A stretch of 64,000 nt of DNA from Porifericola rhodea (GCF_030506305.1 NZ_CP119421.1:3984501-4048500); one strand, 5' to 3'; counted from the stretch's first letter, positions 45,270 through 55,127 are shown. Notes: a model not told the origin generated them from the letters alone. Numbers and translations are program-made.

Positions 45270-46106
45270 TTAAGAGTCTTGCCGCTTACTTTTAAAGAAA
45301 TTGCTAAAAAATAGAAACTGGTACTGTACGGCATTATCCCAGTACGTCCAGTTGTGGCTACCCGGGCGCTCTATATAGTCGTGAGGAATATCTGCCTCCA
45401 GTAATTTTCGGTGAAGTTTGCGGTTAATCTCAAAGAAGAAATCATCTGTGCCACAGTCTACAATAATTTTTAACTGTTCGGGATCAATCTTTTCTACCAT
45501 ATTAACGACTGAAAGAGAATCCCAAAGGGTAGGGTTACTGGCATAAGAGCCAAGTTTTTCGGGAAGTTCCCAGCCCTGTATATTATAGGTAAGGTCTACA
45601 CCACCACTCATACTTCCTGCTGCGCCAAAAGTATCCTGATGCCGTATTCCTAGAAAAAGCCCGCCGTGTCCTCCCATACTCAGGCCTGTTATGGCTCGTG
45701 AATTAGCTTTGGCTATAGTACGATAGTTTGTATCTACATACTTAACCACTTCTTCGGCAATGTGAGTTTCGTACTGGCTGTTCGGATCTTTAGGACTATC
45801 CAGGTACCAGCTATTGTAGCCTCCATCAGGCAGCACTACAATTACTTGATGCTGATTGGCCAGGGCAGGTATGCTCGTGGCTTTGGTTACCCAGCCCGAG
45901 TAGCTATCGCTATAGCCATGGAGTAGGTAAATGACCGGAAACGATTGCTCCGAGTTTTGGTAAGTGTCCGGTGTAACAACTATTGCCGGAATTTCTTTTT
46001 GCATAGCATCACTATACACTGCCACGGTATCAATACGGGCAGCATAGGCTACGCTCAGGTGTAACAAAAAAAAGCTGGCTAAGAGCCAGCTTCGTAATTT
46101 GATCAT
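45270..46106 (-). CDS. Exported esterase (esterase D / feruloyl-esterase-like)
   Basis: A 278-residue alpha/beta hydrolase with a signal peptide ending near LSVAYAA. The nucleophile elbow is GLSMGG with S143. LLHGYSDSYSGW is the oxyanion region, and Asp (DCGTDDFF) and His (RPGSHNWTYW) complete the triad. The fold is shared by S-formylglutathione hydrolases and by secreted feruloyl or acetylxylan esterases; export favours the latter. The stop codon region overlaps nothing, but its start overlaps the end of the Gfo/Idh gene by four bases, so the two are coupled. Confidence 0.85.
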   Translation of the reverse strand: MIKLRSWLLASFFLLHLSVAYAARIDTVAVYSDAMQKEIPAIVVTPDTYQNSEQSFPVIYLLHGYSDSYSGWVTKATSIPALANQHQVIVVLPDGGYNSWYLDSPKDPNSQYETHIAEEVVKYVDTNYRTIAKANSRAITGLSMGGHGGLFLGIRHQDTFGAAGSMSGGVDLTYNIQGWELPEKLGSYASNPTLWDSLSVVNMVEKIDPEQLKIIVDCGTDDFFFEINRKLHRKLLEADIPHDYIERPGSHNWTYWDNAVQYQFLFFSNFFKSKRQDS

Positions 46107-47452
46107 AATCGGTTAGCTCTTGGTTTTAGATCCGTTAAGGTACCAATTTTTACGGGTTCTCCACTCTCTACACTGTTACGAGCAGCTACCCCCAGCAATA
46201 CCGACATAGCGCCATCCCTAGTGCCCGCAGACTGGCGGTATGGGTCGGCCATTTCAGGATTTTTGAAAATCTTATCCTTTAGGCGAGTGTCTCCACCTCC
46301 GTGTCCGCCACCAGCATGAGGAATTTTGATCAGCTCGGTTTTGCCAAAATTTTTGGTGAGCCTAAGTTCGTCATAATCTTGCATTTCCCAAGGCTGACTT
46401 TCCTGAATCCAGGCTTCCAGGCGTCCGCCGGTACCATTAAAGGCAATACGGTAGCCCTCGTAAGGAGAGTACGTAGTGAGTGAGTAGCTTACCTGCACAT
46501 CGTTGGCATAACGGATAGAGGCTGCCATTTTATCGTAGATGTTCACATCTTTTCTCCACAAGCAGGCATCTCTGATGTAACCATCGTATTCTTCGTTGGC
46601 TACATAAAGATTCATGTAGTGTTCGTTTTTGGTGATGTCCCAATAGAAGTTACACTTATTCTTGTGCTCACAGCCTCTACACTTGTCGGAACGGAACTCA
46701 TTGTTCATGCCATAGTGCTCCAGCTTACCATAGGCAAATACTTCTTCTGGCTCGGACTCCAGCCACCAGTTAAGCAGGTCAAAATGGTGGGTAGATTTAT
46801 GAACGAAGAGGGTTCCACTGTGCTCACGTTCACCATGCCAGCGTCTGAAGTAAGAAGCACCGTGGTCGGTATTGAGGTACCAGTGAAAATCTACAGAGGT
46901 AATATCTCCAATAGCTCCCTCTCTCAACAGTTCGTATATTCTCTGGCGGTGGGGAGAGTAGCGGTAGTTAAAAGTTACTATCACGCTTTTACCGGTACTT
47001 CTTTCAGCGTCCAAAATAGCCTGTACTTTACGCTCATCGGTAGTCATAGGTTTTTCGGTGATAATATCCGCACCCATTTCCATACCTTTAATAATAAAGT
47101 CGTGGTGGGTAGCATCAACCGTAGTTACGATGAGTGTATCTGGCTTTTGCTCCTGCATCATTTGCTCAAAATTGATGTAGGTCTTACAGTCTACACCTAT
47201 ATATTTTTTTCCGTAAGCAAGACGTCCAGGGTTGGTGTCGCATAGACCCACAAACTCTACATTATCTTTATAGGCCTCGGCCACGCTTTTTCCCCACATA
47301 CTGATACCGCGAACACCGGTTCCTACCAAAGCAATCTTCTTTTTAGCTTTAGGTGCTCTTGCAAAAGCAGAAAGGGACGGAGCCATGAGAGTGCCTGCCA
47401 TGGCAGTGCCGGTTGTTGCTAAAAAATCTCTACGGTTTGTTTTCTTGTCCAT
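46103..47452 (-). CDS. Tat-exported Gfo/Idh/MocA-family oxidoreductase with cysteine cluster
   Basis: A 449-residue protein starting with a twin-arginine signal (TNRRDFLATTGTAMAGTL, Arg7-Arg8). The Rossmann loop is ALVGTGVRG (41-49). The sugar-binding EKP is at 133-135, and the catalytic region HKSTHHFDLLNWW (218-230) is typical of Gfo/Idh/MocA dehydrogenases. The Tat signal implies folding with its NAD(P) cofactor before export to the periplasm. Cysteines 258, 261 and 267 (C-x2-C-x5-C) and C297 form an added metal-binding cluster. It acts probably on a glycan-derived sugar; the coupled esterase gene overlaps it by four bases. Confidence 0.88.
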   Translation of the reverse strand: MDKKTNRRDFLATTGTAMAGTLMAPSLSAFARAPKAKKKIALVGTGVRGISMWGKSVAEAYKDNVEFVGLCDTNPGRLAYGKKYIGVDCKTYINFEQMMQEQKPDTLIVTTVDATHHDFIIKGMEMGADIITEKPMTTDERKVQAILDAERSTGKSVIVTFNYRYSPHRQRIYELLREGAIGDITSVDFHWYLNTDHGASYFRRWHGEREHSGTLFVHKSTHHFDLLNWWLESEPEEVFAYGKLEHYGMNNEFRSDKCRGCEHKNKCNFYWDITKNEHYMNLYVANEEYDGYIRDACLWRKDVNIYDKMAASIRYANDVQVSYSLTTYSPYEGYRIAFNGTGGRLEAWIQESQPWEMQDYDELRLTKNFGKTELIKIPHAGGGHGGGDTRLKDKIFKNPEMADPYRQSAGTRDGAMSVLLGVAARNSVESGEPVKIGTLTDLKPRANRL

Positions 47453-47832
47453 ACTTAGGTTGTCATTAACAGTTAAAATATTTACTAAAGTTTAAGGACT
47501 GCTTATTGCCTCGTATGCTTATTACTGCAGAATAACAGCTGCTTAGCCTTAGCAAATCGTCCGTGTGATTATTGAGTGTATATAATTTAAGATTTAATCG
47601 ATTGCAGAGATAACGGTGATTAATTTATTACATAAGTTGCTCTATTTATTCTCAGTATTTCTTCATTGAGTATATGTGTGCTGATTATACTATTTAATAG
47701 AAGAATAAAACCCTAGATTAAAAAGAAATATACAAAAATGCAACCGATTACATTTAAGAGGGCATAAATTTTCTTTTTTGTAATGATTCTAATTAATAAC
47801 TTGATCAGTACTTTGTACTATACAACAACTTC
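47453..47832. other. Divergent promoter region
   Basis: 380 bp between the Gfo/Idh and sulfatase genes, AT-rich. TACTTTG at 47809-47815 resembles a -7 element but its spacing to an upstream TTTG is wrong. I see no RNA gene or repeat. Confidence 0.4.
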
Positions 47833-49257
47833 ATGCGCATCATTTTTCTTATTGCTCTGGCAGTCTTTTCGCTGTTTTATGCACCGAAGATGGCTACTGC
47901 CCAAAGTTCTCCACTTCCTAATATTATTATTTTTCTTGTAGATGACCTTGGTTGGGCTGACTTAAATTGTTACGGTAGCGATTTACACGAAACGCCAAAT
48001 ATAGATAAACTGGCTCGGATGGGAGTCAGGTTTACCCATGCTTACTCTGCTTCTACAGTCTGTTCACCGAGCAGAGCAGCTATAATGACGGGTAAATACC
48101 CTGCCAGGCTTAATATTACCGATTGGATAAGTGGTAGCATTAATAAGTATGGCAAAGTTCAGGTACCGGACTGGCAGAAATTTTTGCCTTTGGAGGAGGA
48201 AACACTAGCCGAATACCTTAAAGGTAAGGGCTATAGTACCGGACATATTGGAAAATGGCATTTAGGAGAAGACACTATATATTACCCCCAACACCAGGGC
48301 TTTGATGTAAATATAGCTGGTTATAGTAAAGGCTCACCGCCATCATACTTTTATCCTTACGAGCGACAAAACCGTGATCCGATTCCATATTTAGAAGGGG
48401 GAGAAGAAGGAGAGTATCTGACTGACCGACTTACAGAGGAAGCCCTGCACTTTATAAAAAAACAGGCTAGTAAACCTTTCTTTCTCAATTTTGATCATTA
48501 TTCTGTCCACACCCCCATACAGGCCAAAGAAGAACAGAGACAGTATTATGAGTCTAAAATTCAAGAGGGCATGACTCACCAAAATGCTAAATATGCTGCA
48601 ATGGTGCACAGTACTGATGAAAGTATGGGACGCATCATGGAGCTTTTGGATAGTCTGGAGATAATGAGTAATACCATGATAATTTTTACCAGTGATAATG
48701 GCGGGCTTATCTTAAGAAATATTACCAGTAATGCTCCACTCAGGTCAGGCAAAGGTTCTCCATACGAAGGTGGAACCAGGGTGCCTATGATTATCAAACC
48801 GGCGCATGAAGCATCATTAGGTTTTGAGTCGGAAGAGCCCGTGATTTCTATGGATATATTTGCGACAATCAGAGGTTTATTGGAGGAGGGGAGCCAGGTA
48901 GTCTATGAAGATGGTTATAGCTTACTTCCCTTGCTAGAAGCTGAAGACAATAGCCTGAAAAGAGAAGCTTTGTACTGGCACTATCCGCATCATCATCAAG
49001 GGGGCTCAGCTCCACATAGTGCTATCAGAATGGGTAATTATAAACTAATAGAGTTTTACGAAAAAGACGAACATGAGCTGTATCATCTTGTAGAGGATAT
49101 AGGTGAAAGTCAAAATCTAGTTCATCAGCAGTCAGAAATAAGCAAAGATTTGTATCAGCAACTAAAAAAGTGGAAAGTGGAAGTAGGCGCTCAATTACCC
49201 ACTCCCAATCCTCATTATGACTCTTTAAAAGCGCTGGAGTATTACCACAACTGGTAG
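47833..49257 (+). CDS. Exported arylsulfatase-type sulfatase (formylglycine class)
   Basis: A 474-residue sulfatase with a signal peptide ending at MATAQ. The sulfatase signature is CSPSRAAIMTG with C77, which becomes formylglycine; metal-binding D37-D38 is in FLVDDLGWADL, and a second metal-binding set DNGG lies in FTSDNGGLIL. GKWHLG is the further active-site Lys/His block. It should remove sulfate from a glycan in the periplasm. It ends one base before the stop of the TonB receptor gene, head-on. An anaerobic or aerobic formylglycine-generating enzyme must lie elsewhere. Confidence 0.92.
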   Translation: MRIIFLIALAVFSLFYAPKMATAQSSPLPNIIIFLVDDLGWADLNCYGSDLHETPNIDKLARMGVRFTHAYSASTVCSPSRAAIMTGKYPARLNITDWISGSINKYGKVQVPDWQKFLPLEEETLAEYLKGKGYSTGHIGKWHLGEDTIYYPQHQGFDVNIAGYSKGSPPSYFYPYERQNRDPIPYLEGGEEGEYLTDRLTEEALHFIKKQASKPFFLNFDHYSVHTPIQAKEEQRQYYESKIQEGMTHQNAKYAAMVHSTDESMGRIMELLDSLEIMSNTMIIFTSDNGGLILRNITSNAPLRSGKGSPYEGGTRVPMIIKPAHEASLGFESEEPVISMDIFATIRGLLEEGSQVVYEDGYSLLPLLEAEDNSLKREALYWHYPHHHQGGSAPHSAIRMGNYKLIEFYEKDEHELYHLVEDIGESQNLVHQQSEISKDLYQQLKKWKVEVGAQLPTPNPHYDSLKALEYYHNW

Positions 49258-51627
49258 TTAAAAATCAATGATTATTCCAATGGTAGGCAGTGCTGCACTA
49301 TTATCAGTATCGGGCACTTCTACCAGACGTTCCGGCTCTACCAACTGTCCGTCATCTGTTCTTTCCAGCGTATAAGTAGGGGGTGTTGGTAGATTACTGC
49401 CCAGTACGTTGGTAACTTCCAGAAACACATTGAAAGTCCAGTCTGAGAAATTCCATTTTTTATCTACTCTAATATCGGCTTGGTTGTAAGCTCCCAGGCG
49501 TACCGAACCTAGTTGCGGGTAGTCATAAACGAAAGTGGGGTATGTATTTAATGACTCGTCTAAATCTACCAAAGGATATGGCGTGGGGCCCAGGTAGCGG
49601 ACTCTTAAGCCAAGCTCCCAATTTTTAGGAAGCTTATACCCACCGGTGAAAGTGAGTAGGTGACGATTATCCCAAACCGAAGGTAAATAGTTGTTTTCGT
49701 CCAGGCCAGTAAATTCACTCCAGTATAGTGTATAGGCTAAAATACCGTAAAAGTTTTTATTCAATTTTTGTTGTAGCAAAAACTCCGCTCCATAGCTACG
49801 TCCTAGACCTACGCTGGCAATATCTTCGTTACCCAGTACTTCAAAGTCACCCCCAAGGTTAGCCAGAGATACCTGCTCTCTAATGGATACCGGATAATGA
49901 TCGTAGCGCTTGTAAAAACCCTCCAGGGTTAGTCGGGTAGATTTGCGTGGCAAAAACTCAAGGCCAGCTACTAGATGGTCACTCTGTATATATTCGCTGT
50001 CTTTGTTAAGATAATCTCCAGAATTATCTTTATATCCTAAGATGGTGTAAGGAGGAATTTTAAAATATCGGCCAGCAGATGCATTGAGCGTCCAGCGGGG
50101 AGCAAGCAGGTAAGAGATAGATAGTCGTGGAGATATAGTGCTAAGCATGTTCATGCCATCTTCCAGAAATGTGTTGCCATCGGCACGAACCCCAAAAGAT
50201 GGGGTCAATCTCTCTCCAAAAAAGGGTTTAGAAATTTGCCCGAATAAGCCATAGCGATAAAATTCTGTATTAGTTTCGTAGCTTAGTTCATTTACGGCAT
50301 CTTCAGTAGTATTTGTGTAGCGAGAGTACTGTGCCAGAAAACCACTAGAAAGAGTCCAGTCTCCCAGAAAATTTGTCATCTCAAATCTGAGCTTGTTTTC
50401 ATCTTCTTCTGATTCGTTACGAAACAAAATACCTTCCTGCTCTACATTGTCCTGATAGCGGGTAAAATTATTATTAAGGATGTTTCCACTCAATGTTGTT
50501 CTCATAAAACCATTTCCGTTTTTAAAACGGTGTTTCCAGCTCAGGCCAATAGTGCTACTCCACTGTTTAATCACTGGCACCTGGTCTAAAGTAGCCTGTT
50601 GTTCCAGGCTGTAATCGTCTGGTGGGTTAATTTGAAAATCATCTATAGAGCCAACTCCTATAAGGTTAAGTTCGTTTCTGCTGTCAATTTTGTGATTAAT
50701 TTTGTATTGATAATCCCAGTAATCTGGTAAAAACGGCAAATCAATTACTTTGAACAAGAACTGTAGATAAGAACGACGGATAGAAGTAATAAATGTAGTC
50801 TTCGCTAGTTCTTCGCCTTCTGGTTTTACTAGTGGGCCTTCAAAAGTAAGAGCTGCTTCGCTGGCTCCAACTCTAATATTTGTTCTTCTTTCACGGGCAT
50901 TTCCGTTTCTCTGGTCAAATTGTAAGACACCAGATAGAACATTGTCATACTGCGCTGGAAAAGAGCTTGTGCTTAGGGTAACCCCTTCAATAAAGGATAC
51001 ATTGAGTAAACCAACGGGCCCTCCTGCGCTACCCTGTGTAGCAAAATGGTTAATATTCGGGATCTCCACTCCATCCAGATAATACACATTTTCGTTGGGT
51101 GCTCCTCCGCGTATAATAACATCATTTCTGAAACCAACAGAGCCAGAGACCCCCGGTAAAGACTGAACCACCTTGGCTATATCATTATTTCCACCAGGGT
51201 AAGTGGCTATTTCTTCCTGTGACAGCCGCTGTATAGAGTTTGGGGTTTCCTGAGTCTTCTCAAAAGGGCTGGCCTCAACTACGATCTCGCTAAGTTCATC
51301 CACGGCTTCTGTAAGTGAGAAATTAATATCGGGGTTTCCTCCCGAGCGTACAATTACATTGTATCTGGTTTTGGACCGATAACCCACATAAGAAGCAGTA
51401 ACATTGTAAGTCTTGGCTGGTATATTTTTAATTTGGTAAAAACCATTCATATCAGTTATGCCTCCCAGTTCTGTGCCTTCCAGGCGGATGCTTACACCAA
51501 TTAATCCCTCTTCGGTTTTAGCATCTCTTACAAAACCACTCAGCTCTCCCATATTTTGCGCTTTAAGCGTATTAGCACAAAAAGTAAAAAAGGAAATAAA
51601 AACAAAAGTCTTGAAGTAGCCGTTCAT
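49258..51627 (-). CDS. TonB-dependent outer-membrane receptor with CarboxypepD_reg-like N-terminal domain
   Basis: 789 residues from the ATG at 51627; the reading frame is open further upstream but that part has no signal-like sequence, while MNGYFKTFVFISFFTFCANT is a good signal peptide. Order: carboxypeptidase-regulatory-like domain about 30-110 (GELSGFVRDAKTEEGLIGVS), plug domain (IVVEASPFEKTQETPNSIQR, DVIIRGGAPNENVYYLDGVE) and a 22-strand-type barrel ending FNVFLEVTNVLGSNLPTPP and a final aromatic residue. It imports large molecules with energy from TonB. No SusD partner is adjacent; the sulfatase gene ends against it and may share the substrate. Confidence 0.9.
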   Translation of the reverse strand: MNGYFKTFVFISFFTFCANTLKAQNMGELSGFVRDAKTEEGLIGVSIRLEGTELGGITDMNGFYQIKNIPAKTYNVTASYVGYRSKTRYNVIVRSGGNPDINFSLTEAVDELSEIVVEASPFEKTQETPNSIQRLSQEEIATYPGGNNDIAKVVQSLPGVSGSVGFRNDVIIRGGAPNENVYYLDGVEIPNINHFATQGSAGGPVGLLNVSFIEGVTLSTSSFPAQYDNVLSGVLQFDQRNGNARERRTNIRVGASEAALTFEGPLVKPEGEELAKTTFITSIRRSYLQFLFKVIDLPFLPDYWDYQYKINHKIDSRNELNLIGVGSIDDFQINPPDDYSLEQQATLDQVPVIKQWSSTIGLSWKHRFKNGNGFMRTTLSGNILNNNFTRYQDNVEQEGILFRNESEEDENKLRFEMTNFLGDWTLSSGFLAQYSRYTNTTEDAVNELSYETNTEFYRYGLFGQISKPFFGERLTPSFGVRADGNTFLEDGMNMLSTISPRLSISYLLAPRWTLNASAGRYFKIPPYTILGYKDNSGDYLNKDSEYIQSDHLVAGLEFLPRKSTRLTLEGFYKRYDHYPVSIREQVSLANLGGDFEVLGNEDIASVGLGRSYGAEFLLQQKLNKNFYGILAYTLYWSEFTGLDENNYLPSVWDNRHLLTFTGGYKLPKNWELGLRVRYLGPTPYPLVDLDESLNTYPTFVYDYPQLGSVRLGAYNQADIRVDKKWNFSDWTFNVFLEVTNVLGSNLPTPPTYTLERTDDGQLVEPERLVEVPDTDNSAALPTIGIIIDF

Positions 51628-51704
51628 CAAGTATTTATTACAGATATGTATTAATTTTATTACAATATTGTTATACTTTTTTCTGTGCTTTTTGTTTAGT
51701 AGAT

Positions 51705-52358
51705 ATGGGCAAAGAAATAGAAAAAATTTTAGAGCTGTTAGTTTACTGGAAAGAGTACAGTAAAGAGGGTAAGACTGATATTTATGAGTTTGCGCACTGG
51801 CTTCTAAAAAATGACGTAAACTATACGCCAAAAGAATCAGAAGATCATCAATATCCCAGCCAGCAATACATCTCCAGCACATATACGGTAGATGATCAGT
51901 TAACTTTGTTTTGGGCTCGTCTTGTTCGTTATACTCACCTATGGTCTAAGAAAGCTTTGCACGATTTGCCTATAAGTTCAGTAGAAGAATACGGCTTACT
52001 AAAATCTGTACAGTTTCTTAGAAATGCTAAAAAATCTGATCTGATTAGCTATAGCCTGTTAGAAACCACAACCTGTTTTGAAATGATTAAAAGGCTGATC
52101 AAATCTGCCTATCTGCAAGAGTCAGTAGATCCAAATGATAGGCGCTCCCGATTGGTACAGCTTACAAAAAAGGGGGAAGAAATTATTGCTGAAGCTGATC
52201 AGAATATGCGCCAATTGTCAGTTTTGTTAATGGGTGATCTGAATAAGCTACAAAAAGAAGAACTGCTTAAATACCTTAGTCAGCTCAATCTGTTTCATGA
52301 AAAGCTTTATCATGATAAACGAGAGGCTACGTTTGATCAATTATTGGCCAGAAAGTAA
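51705..52358 (+). CDS. MarR-family transcriptional regulator
   Basis: A 217-residue protein. The winged helix-turn-helix spans about 125-190: LISYSLLETTTCFEMIKRLI is the recognition helix region and SVDPNDRRSRLVQLTKKGEE is the wing and signature. The N-terminal 85 residues are longer than in ordinary MarR proteins (about 145), and helical, so a dimer or ligand domain is added. It diverges from the TonB receptor gene over 77 bp and may regulate it. Confidence 0.85.
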   Translation: MGKEIEKILELLVYWKEYSKEGKTDIYEFAHWLLKNDVNYTPKESEDHQYPSQQYISSTYTVDDQLTLFWARLVRYTHLWSKKALHDLPISSVEEYGLLKSVQFLRNAKKSDLISYSLLETTTCFEMIKRLIKSAYLQESVDPNDRRSRLVQLTKKGEEIIAEADQNMRQLSVLLMGDLNKLQKEELLKYLSQLNLFHEKLYHDKREATFDQLLARK

Positions 52359-52495
52359 AGTAGGAGTAGTAAACTTAAAAATATCAAACCCTACGCTTGC
52401 TGTACTGTTAGTATAGTAAAGATTTTTTAAACGTCTATATCTTCAGATTTTCGCATAACGTCTGCTTTGAAGGTGTAGCTTAAACTTTTACAGAT

Positions 52496-52723
52496 ATGAA
52501 AACAGCAGGAATAATATTACTAGTTATAGGAGCCTTGTGTTTGGGTTATCTGATTTTTGATTTATTTGACGCTAATGGTAGAAATGAAGTTTTGCCATTT
52601 CTTAGTCAAACCTGGGCCGCGATATTAGCTAGCTTTCTATTAGGGGCAGGAGCAGCCTTAATGGTAGCGGCAAATCCAAAATACAGAAGTAAAAGAGAAG
52701 AGCGGGAGCGGGTTAATTATTAA
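52496..52723 (+). CDS. Small two-helix membrane protein
   Basis: A 75-residue protein with two membrane helices (AGIILLVIGALCLGYLIFDL and AAILASFLLGAGAALMVA) joined by a short soluble loop, and a charged C terminus (SKREERERVN). I do not recognise a family. It overlaps the crtW stop at the 3' end (11 bp, opposite strand). It is real by its coding pattern and its own start ATATG, but the function is unknown. Confidence 0.6.
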   Translation: MKTAGIILLVIGALCLGYLIFDLFDANGRNEVLPFLSQTWAAILASFLLGAGAALMVAANPKYRSKREERERVNY

Positions 52724-53402
52724 CCATTTTTTCTTTTTCTTTATAAAGCTGCCACCACGGAGTGCCTGGAGAGTTGTGGTGCTCATAGTGGTAGCCAAAG
52801 AAATAACAGCTTACAAATGCCCAAAGGTGATTTTTTTCCTGTGTAGAAGAGTGATGTTTGTTTTGTTTCTCCCCACGATGCGGTAGGTATGTGCCAAAGT
52901 AAAATAGCTGAAGTGTAGCAAGAACTGAAGGAAGAATGTAGAAGAGTATTACATTGGGTTTAGGGAAAGCAAGCAACATAAGCTCATAAGTACCCGCCAT
53001 CAACAGAATTTGCCAAATGCTAACATACTCAAGCGCAAACTTAAAATACCAGGTAATAAAATTACCATGATGATAATCAGGGTCTTGATCTGTTGCCACA
53101 AAGCGATGGTGCATATGGTGCTTAGGAAACAGTTTTTTATAGGAATTGTAGGCGAATAAGCCCGCTGCTATTTTTCCTAATAAATTATTGGTTTGCTTAG
53201 ATTTTGAGATTGCCCCGTGCATAGCATCATGCGCAGTGATAAAAAGACCTGTGTACAAATGGGTCTGTACAAGTATAAATAAATAAGTTAATGGGTTAGA
53301 CCAGCTGACCTCAAACAAAGATAAAAGACAAAATAAGCTGGTCAGCCATAATAGTATGATGGCTATTGCGATATGTACACCTTTTTCGCGATACCAGACC
53401 AT
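52713..53402 (-). CDS. crtW: Beta-carotene ketolase CrtW
   Basis: A 229-residue integral-membrane di-iron oxygenase. It has four to five hydrophobic helices and the three histidine clusters of the CrtW family: HDAMHG (58-63), HHMHHRF (95-101) and HYEHH near the C terminus, plus YFGTYLPHR, a CrtW hallmark. It adds a 4-keto group to a beta-ionone ring. The gene is last in the sigma-crtI-crtB-ispH-crtW operon (3-bp gap to ispH). A plain fatty acid desaturase is less likely because of FGTYLPHR and the context. Confidence 0.9.
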   Translation of the reverse strand: MVWYREKGVHIAIAIILLWLTSLFCLLSLFEVSWSNPLTYLFILVQTHLYTGLFITAHDAMHGAISKSKQTNNLLGKIAAGLFAYNSYKKLFPKHHMHHRFVATDQDPDYHHGNFITWYFKFALEYVSIWQILLMAGTYELMLLAFPKPNVILFYILPSVLATLQLFYFGTYLPHRGEKQNKHHSSTQEKNHLWAFVSCYFFGYHYEHHNSPGTPWWQLYKEKEKMVNN

Positions 53403-53405
53403 AAA

Positions 53406-54251
53406 CTACAAGCTAAGCAATTTAGATTTTACATTTTCCATAAGCCACATAGGAGTAGAAGTAGCTCCACATATCCCTACTGAATTTCCTTCCGAAAACC
53501 AGCTAGTATCAATCTCGCTTTCGCTGGAAACAAAGTAAGTGTTAGGGTTTTTGTCCTTACAAACTCCATATAAAACCTTACCGTTAGAAGATTTGGTGCC
53601 TGATACAAATAATATTATATCGTAGTTGCTGGCAAAAGCCCTTAACTCTTTATCTCTGTTGGAGACTTGCCGGCATATGGTATCATTAGCGTTAACTTCT
53701 ATGCCCGCCTCTTTGAGTGTGCTGCTTATCTCATAAAATTTATCAGTGCTTTTGGTTGTCTGGCTGTAAAGTGTAATGTTTTTTGGTAGTTGAGAAATGT
53801 CTAACTCGTCTATATTTTGAAATACGACAGCTTCCTGATTTGTCTGGCCCAAAAGTCCTTCTACCTCAGCATGTCCATGTTTTCCGTAGATATAAATGCT
53901 CTCGTCTTTGTCATACGAGTTTTTAATTCTATTCTGAAGTTTTAATACTACCGGGCAGGAAGCATCAATGAGCTGAAGGTTGTTTTCAAGGGCTATGCGG
54001 TAGGTGGATGGAGGCTCACCGTGGGCACGTATTAATACTTTTTCGTTGTAGATTTCTTTTAAAGCTTCGTGATTTATGATTTTTAATCCTTTTTTCTCAA
54101 GTCGGCGTACTTCTTCATCATTATGTACAATATCACCCAGGCAATAAAGATGGCTATCTTCGGAGAGAATGTCTTCTGCCATTTCTATCGCGTAAACCAC
54201 TCCGAAGCAAAACCCTGAATTATGGTCAATATCTACTTTTAGATGTAACAT
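53406..54251 (-). CDS. ispH: 4-hydroxy-3-methylbut-2-enyl diphosphate reductase
   Basis: A 281-residue Fe-S enzyme, the last step of the non-mevalonate isoprenoid pathway, giving IPP and DMAPP. The three cluster cysteines are C15 (GFCFGV), C99 (DASCPVV) and C193 (DTICRQ). Other signatures are HGEPPS, KHGHAEV and GTKSSN. It lies within the carotenoid operon, between crtB (42 bp upstream) and crtW (3 bp downstream), so isoprenoid supply is co-expressed with pigment genes. Confidence 0.95.
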   Translation of the reverse strand: MLHLKVDIDHNSGFCFGVVYAIEMAEDILSEDSHLYCLGDIVHNDEEVRRLEKKGLKIINHEALKEIYNEKVLIRAHGEPPSTYRIALENNLQLIDASCPVVLKLQNRIKNSYDKDESIYIYGKHGHAEVEGLLGQTNQEAVVFQNIDELDISQLPKNITLYSQTTKSTDKFYEISSTLKEAGIEVNANDTICRQVSNRDKELRAFASNYDIILFVSGTKSSNGKVLYGVCKDKNPNTYFVSSESEIDTSWFSEGNSVGICGATSTPMWLMENVKSKLLSL

Positions 54252-54293
54252 GTTATATTAACAATTAGAGGTGATACTAGTGTTCACTTTTGA

Positions 54294-55127
54294 TTAAAAG
54301 TAGTTGAATCTTGCCCTGAAATAAGTGCTTATTAGCAGGGCAAACTTCTGATTATCAGGAATTCGTATCCTGCGGTCTGCGATAGTATCGGCAGAACAAT
54401 TCTTTATTTTTTTAAATAGATTGAGGTAATAAATATAGGCCATGTAAACGCCCAGTTTAGCACCCGATGGTAATCTTATGATACCCTGATAGGCAGCATC
54501 AAAATCTTCCTGAATATCATCTTCTATCTGGCATTTGGCCTGCGAAGAAAAACTGCTGAAATCTATTCCCGGAAAGTAAACTCTTCCTCTTTCTTCATAA
54601 TCTGACTTAATGTCCCTTAAAAAGTTCACTTTCTGAAATGCTGCCCCTAGTCTGCGTGCTGGTTCTTTTAAGTTTTGATATTGTTGCTCGTCACCTTCAC
54701 AGAAAACTCTGAGACACATAAGACCTACAACTTCCGCTGAACCATAAATGTACTCCTCATAGGTATTAAGATTATAAGTCTGTTTGTGGAGATCCATTTC
54801 CATACTCTTAAGAAAAGCTTCAATCAATTCTTCTTCTATATGGTATTTATTAACCACCGACTGAAAGGCATGCAATACAGGGTTCAAGCTGATTTTTTCG
54901 TTAATGGCCTGATAGGTTTCAACTTTAAAACGATCCAGTAAAGCCTTTTTGTCGTGGTTATGAAAGGTATCAACAATTTCATCAGCATACCTGACGAAAC
55001 CATATATCGCATAAATAGGATAATGGAATCGCTTGTGCAAAGTTTTGATACCAAGCGTAAATGAGGTGCTATAATGCTCAGTAATTACTTTGCTGCATTT
55101 GAAAGTAGTAAGATCAAAGAGGTTCAT
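54294..55127 (-). CDS. crtB: Phytoene synthase CrtB
   Basis: A 277-residue all-helical prenyl synthase that condenses two geranylgeranyl diphosphates to phytoene. Both aspartate-rich motifs are present: YADEIVDTFH and LRDIKSDYEERGRVYFP. These bind Mg2+-diphosphate. The length is typical. It is 26 bp downstream of crtI in the operon. Confidence 0.95.
   Translation of the reverse strand: MNLFDLTTFKCSKVITEHYSTSFTLGIKTLHKRFHYPIYAIYGFVRYADEIVDTFHNHDKKALLDRFKVETYQAINEKISLNPVLHAFQSVVNKYHIEEELIEAFLKSMEMDLHKQTYNLNTYEEYIYGSAEVVGLMCLRVFCEGDEQQYQNLKEPARRLGAAFQKVNFLRDIKSDYEERGRVYFPGIDFSSFSSQAKCQIEDDIQEDFDAAYQGIIRLPSGAKLGVYMAYIYYLNLFKKIKNCSADTIADRRIRIPDNQKFALLISTYFRARFNYF

Noticed and set aside
46619-47245. 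A 208-codon plus-strand open frame within the Gfo/Idh gene
   Set aside because: It is antisense to a well-conserved gene, gives no known fold and has a low-complexity Val/Phe-rich translation; a shadow frame.
52713-53402. A general membrane fatty acid desaturase
   Set aside because: FGTYLPHR and the HDAMHG/HYEHH pattern fit CrtW, and the gene ends a carotenoid operon.
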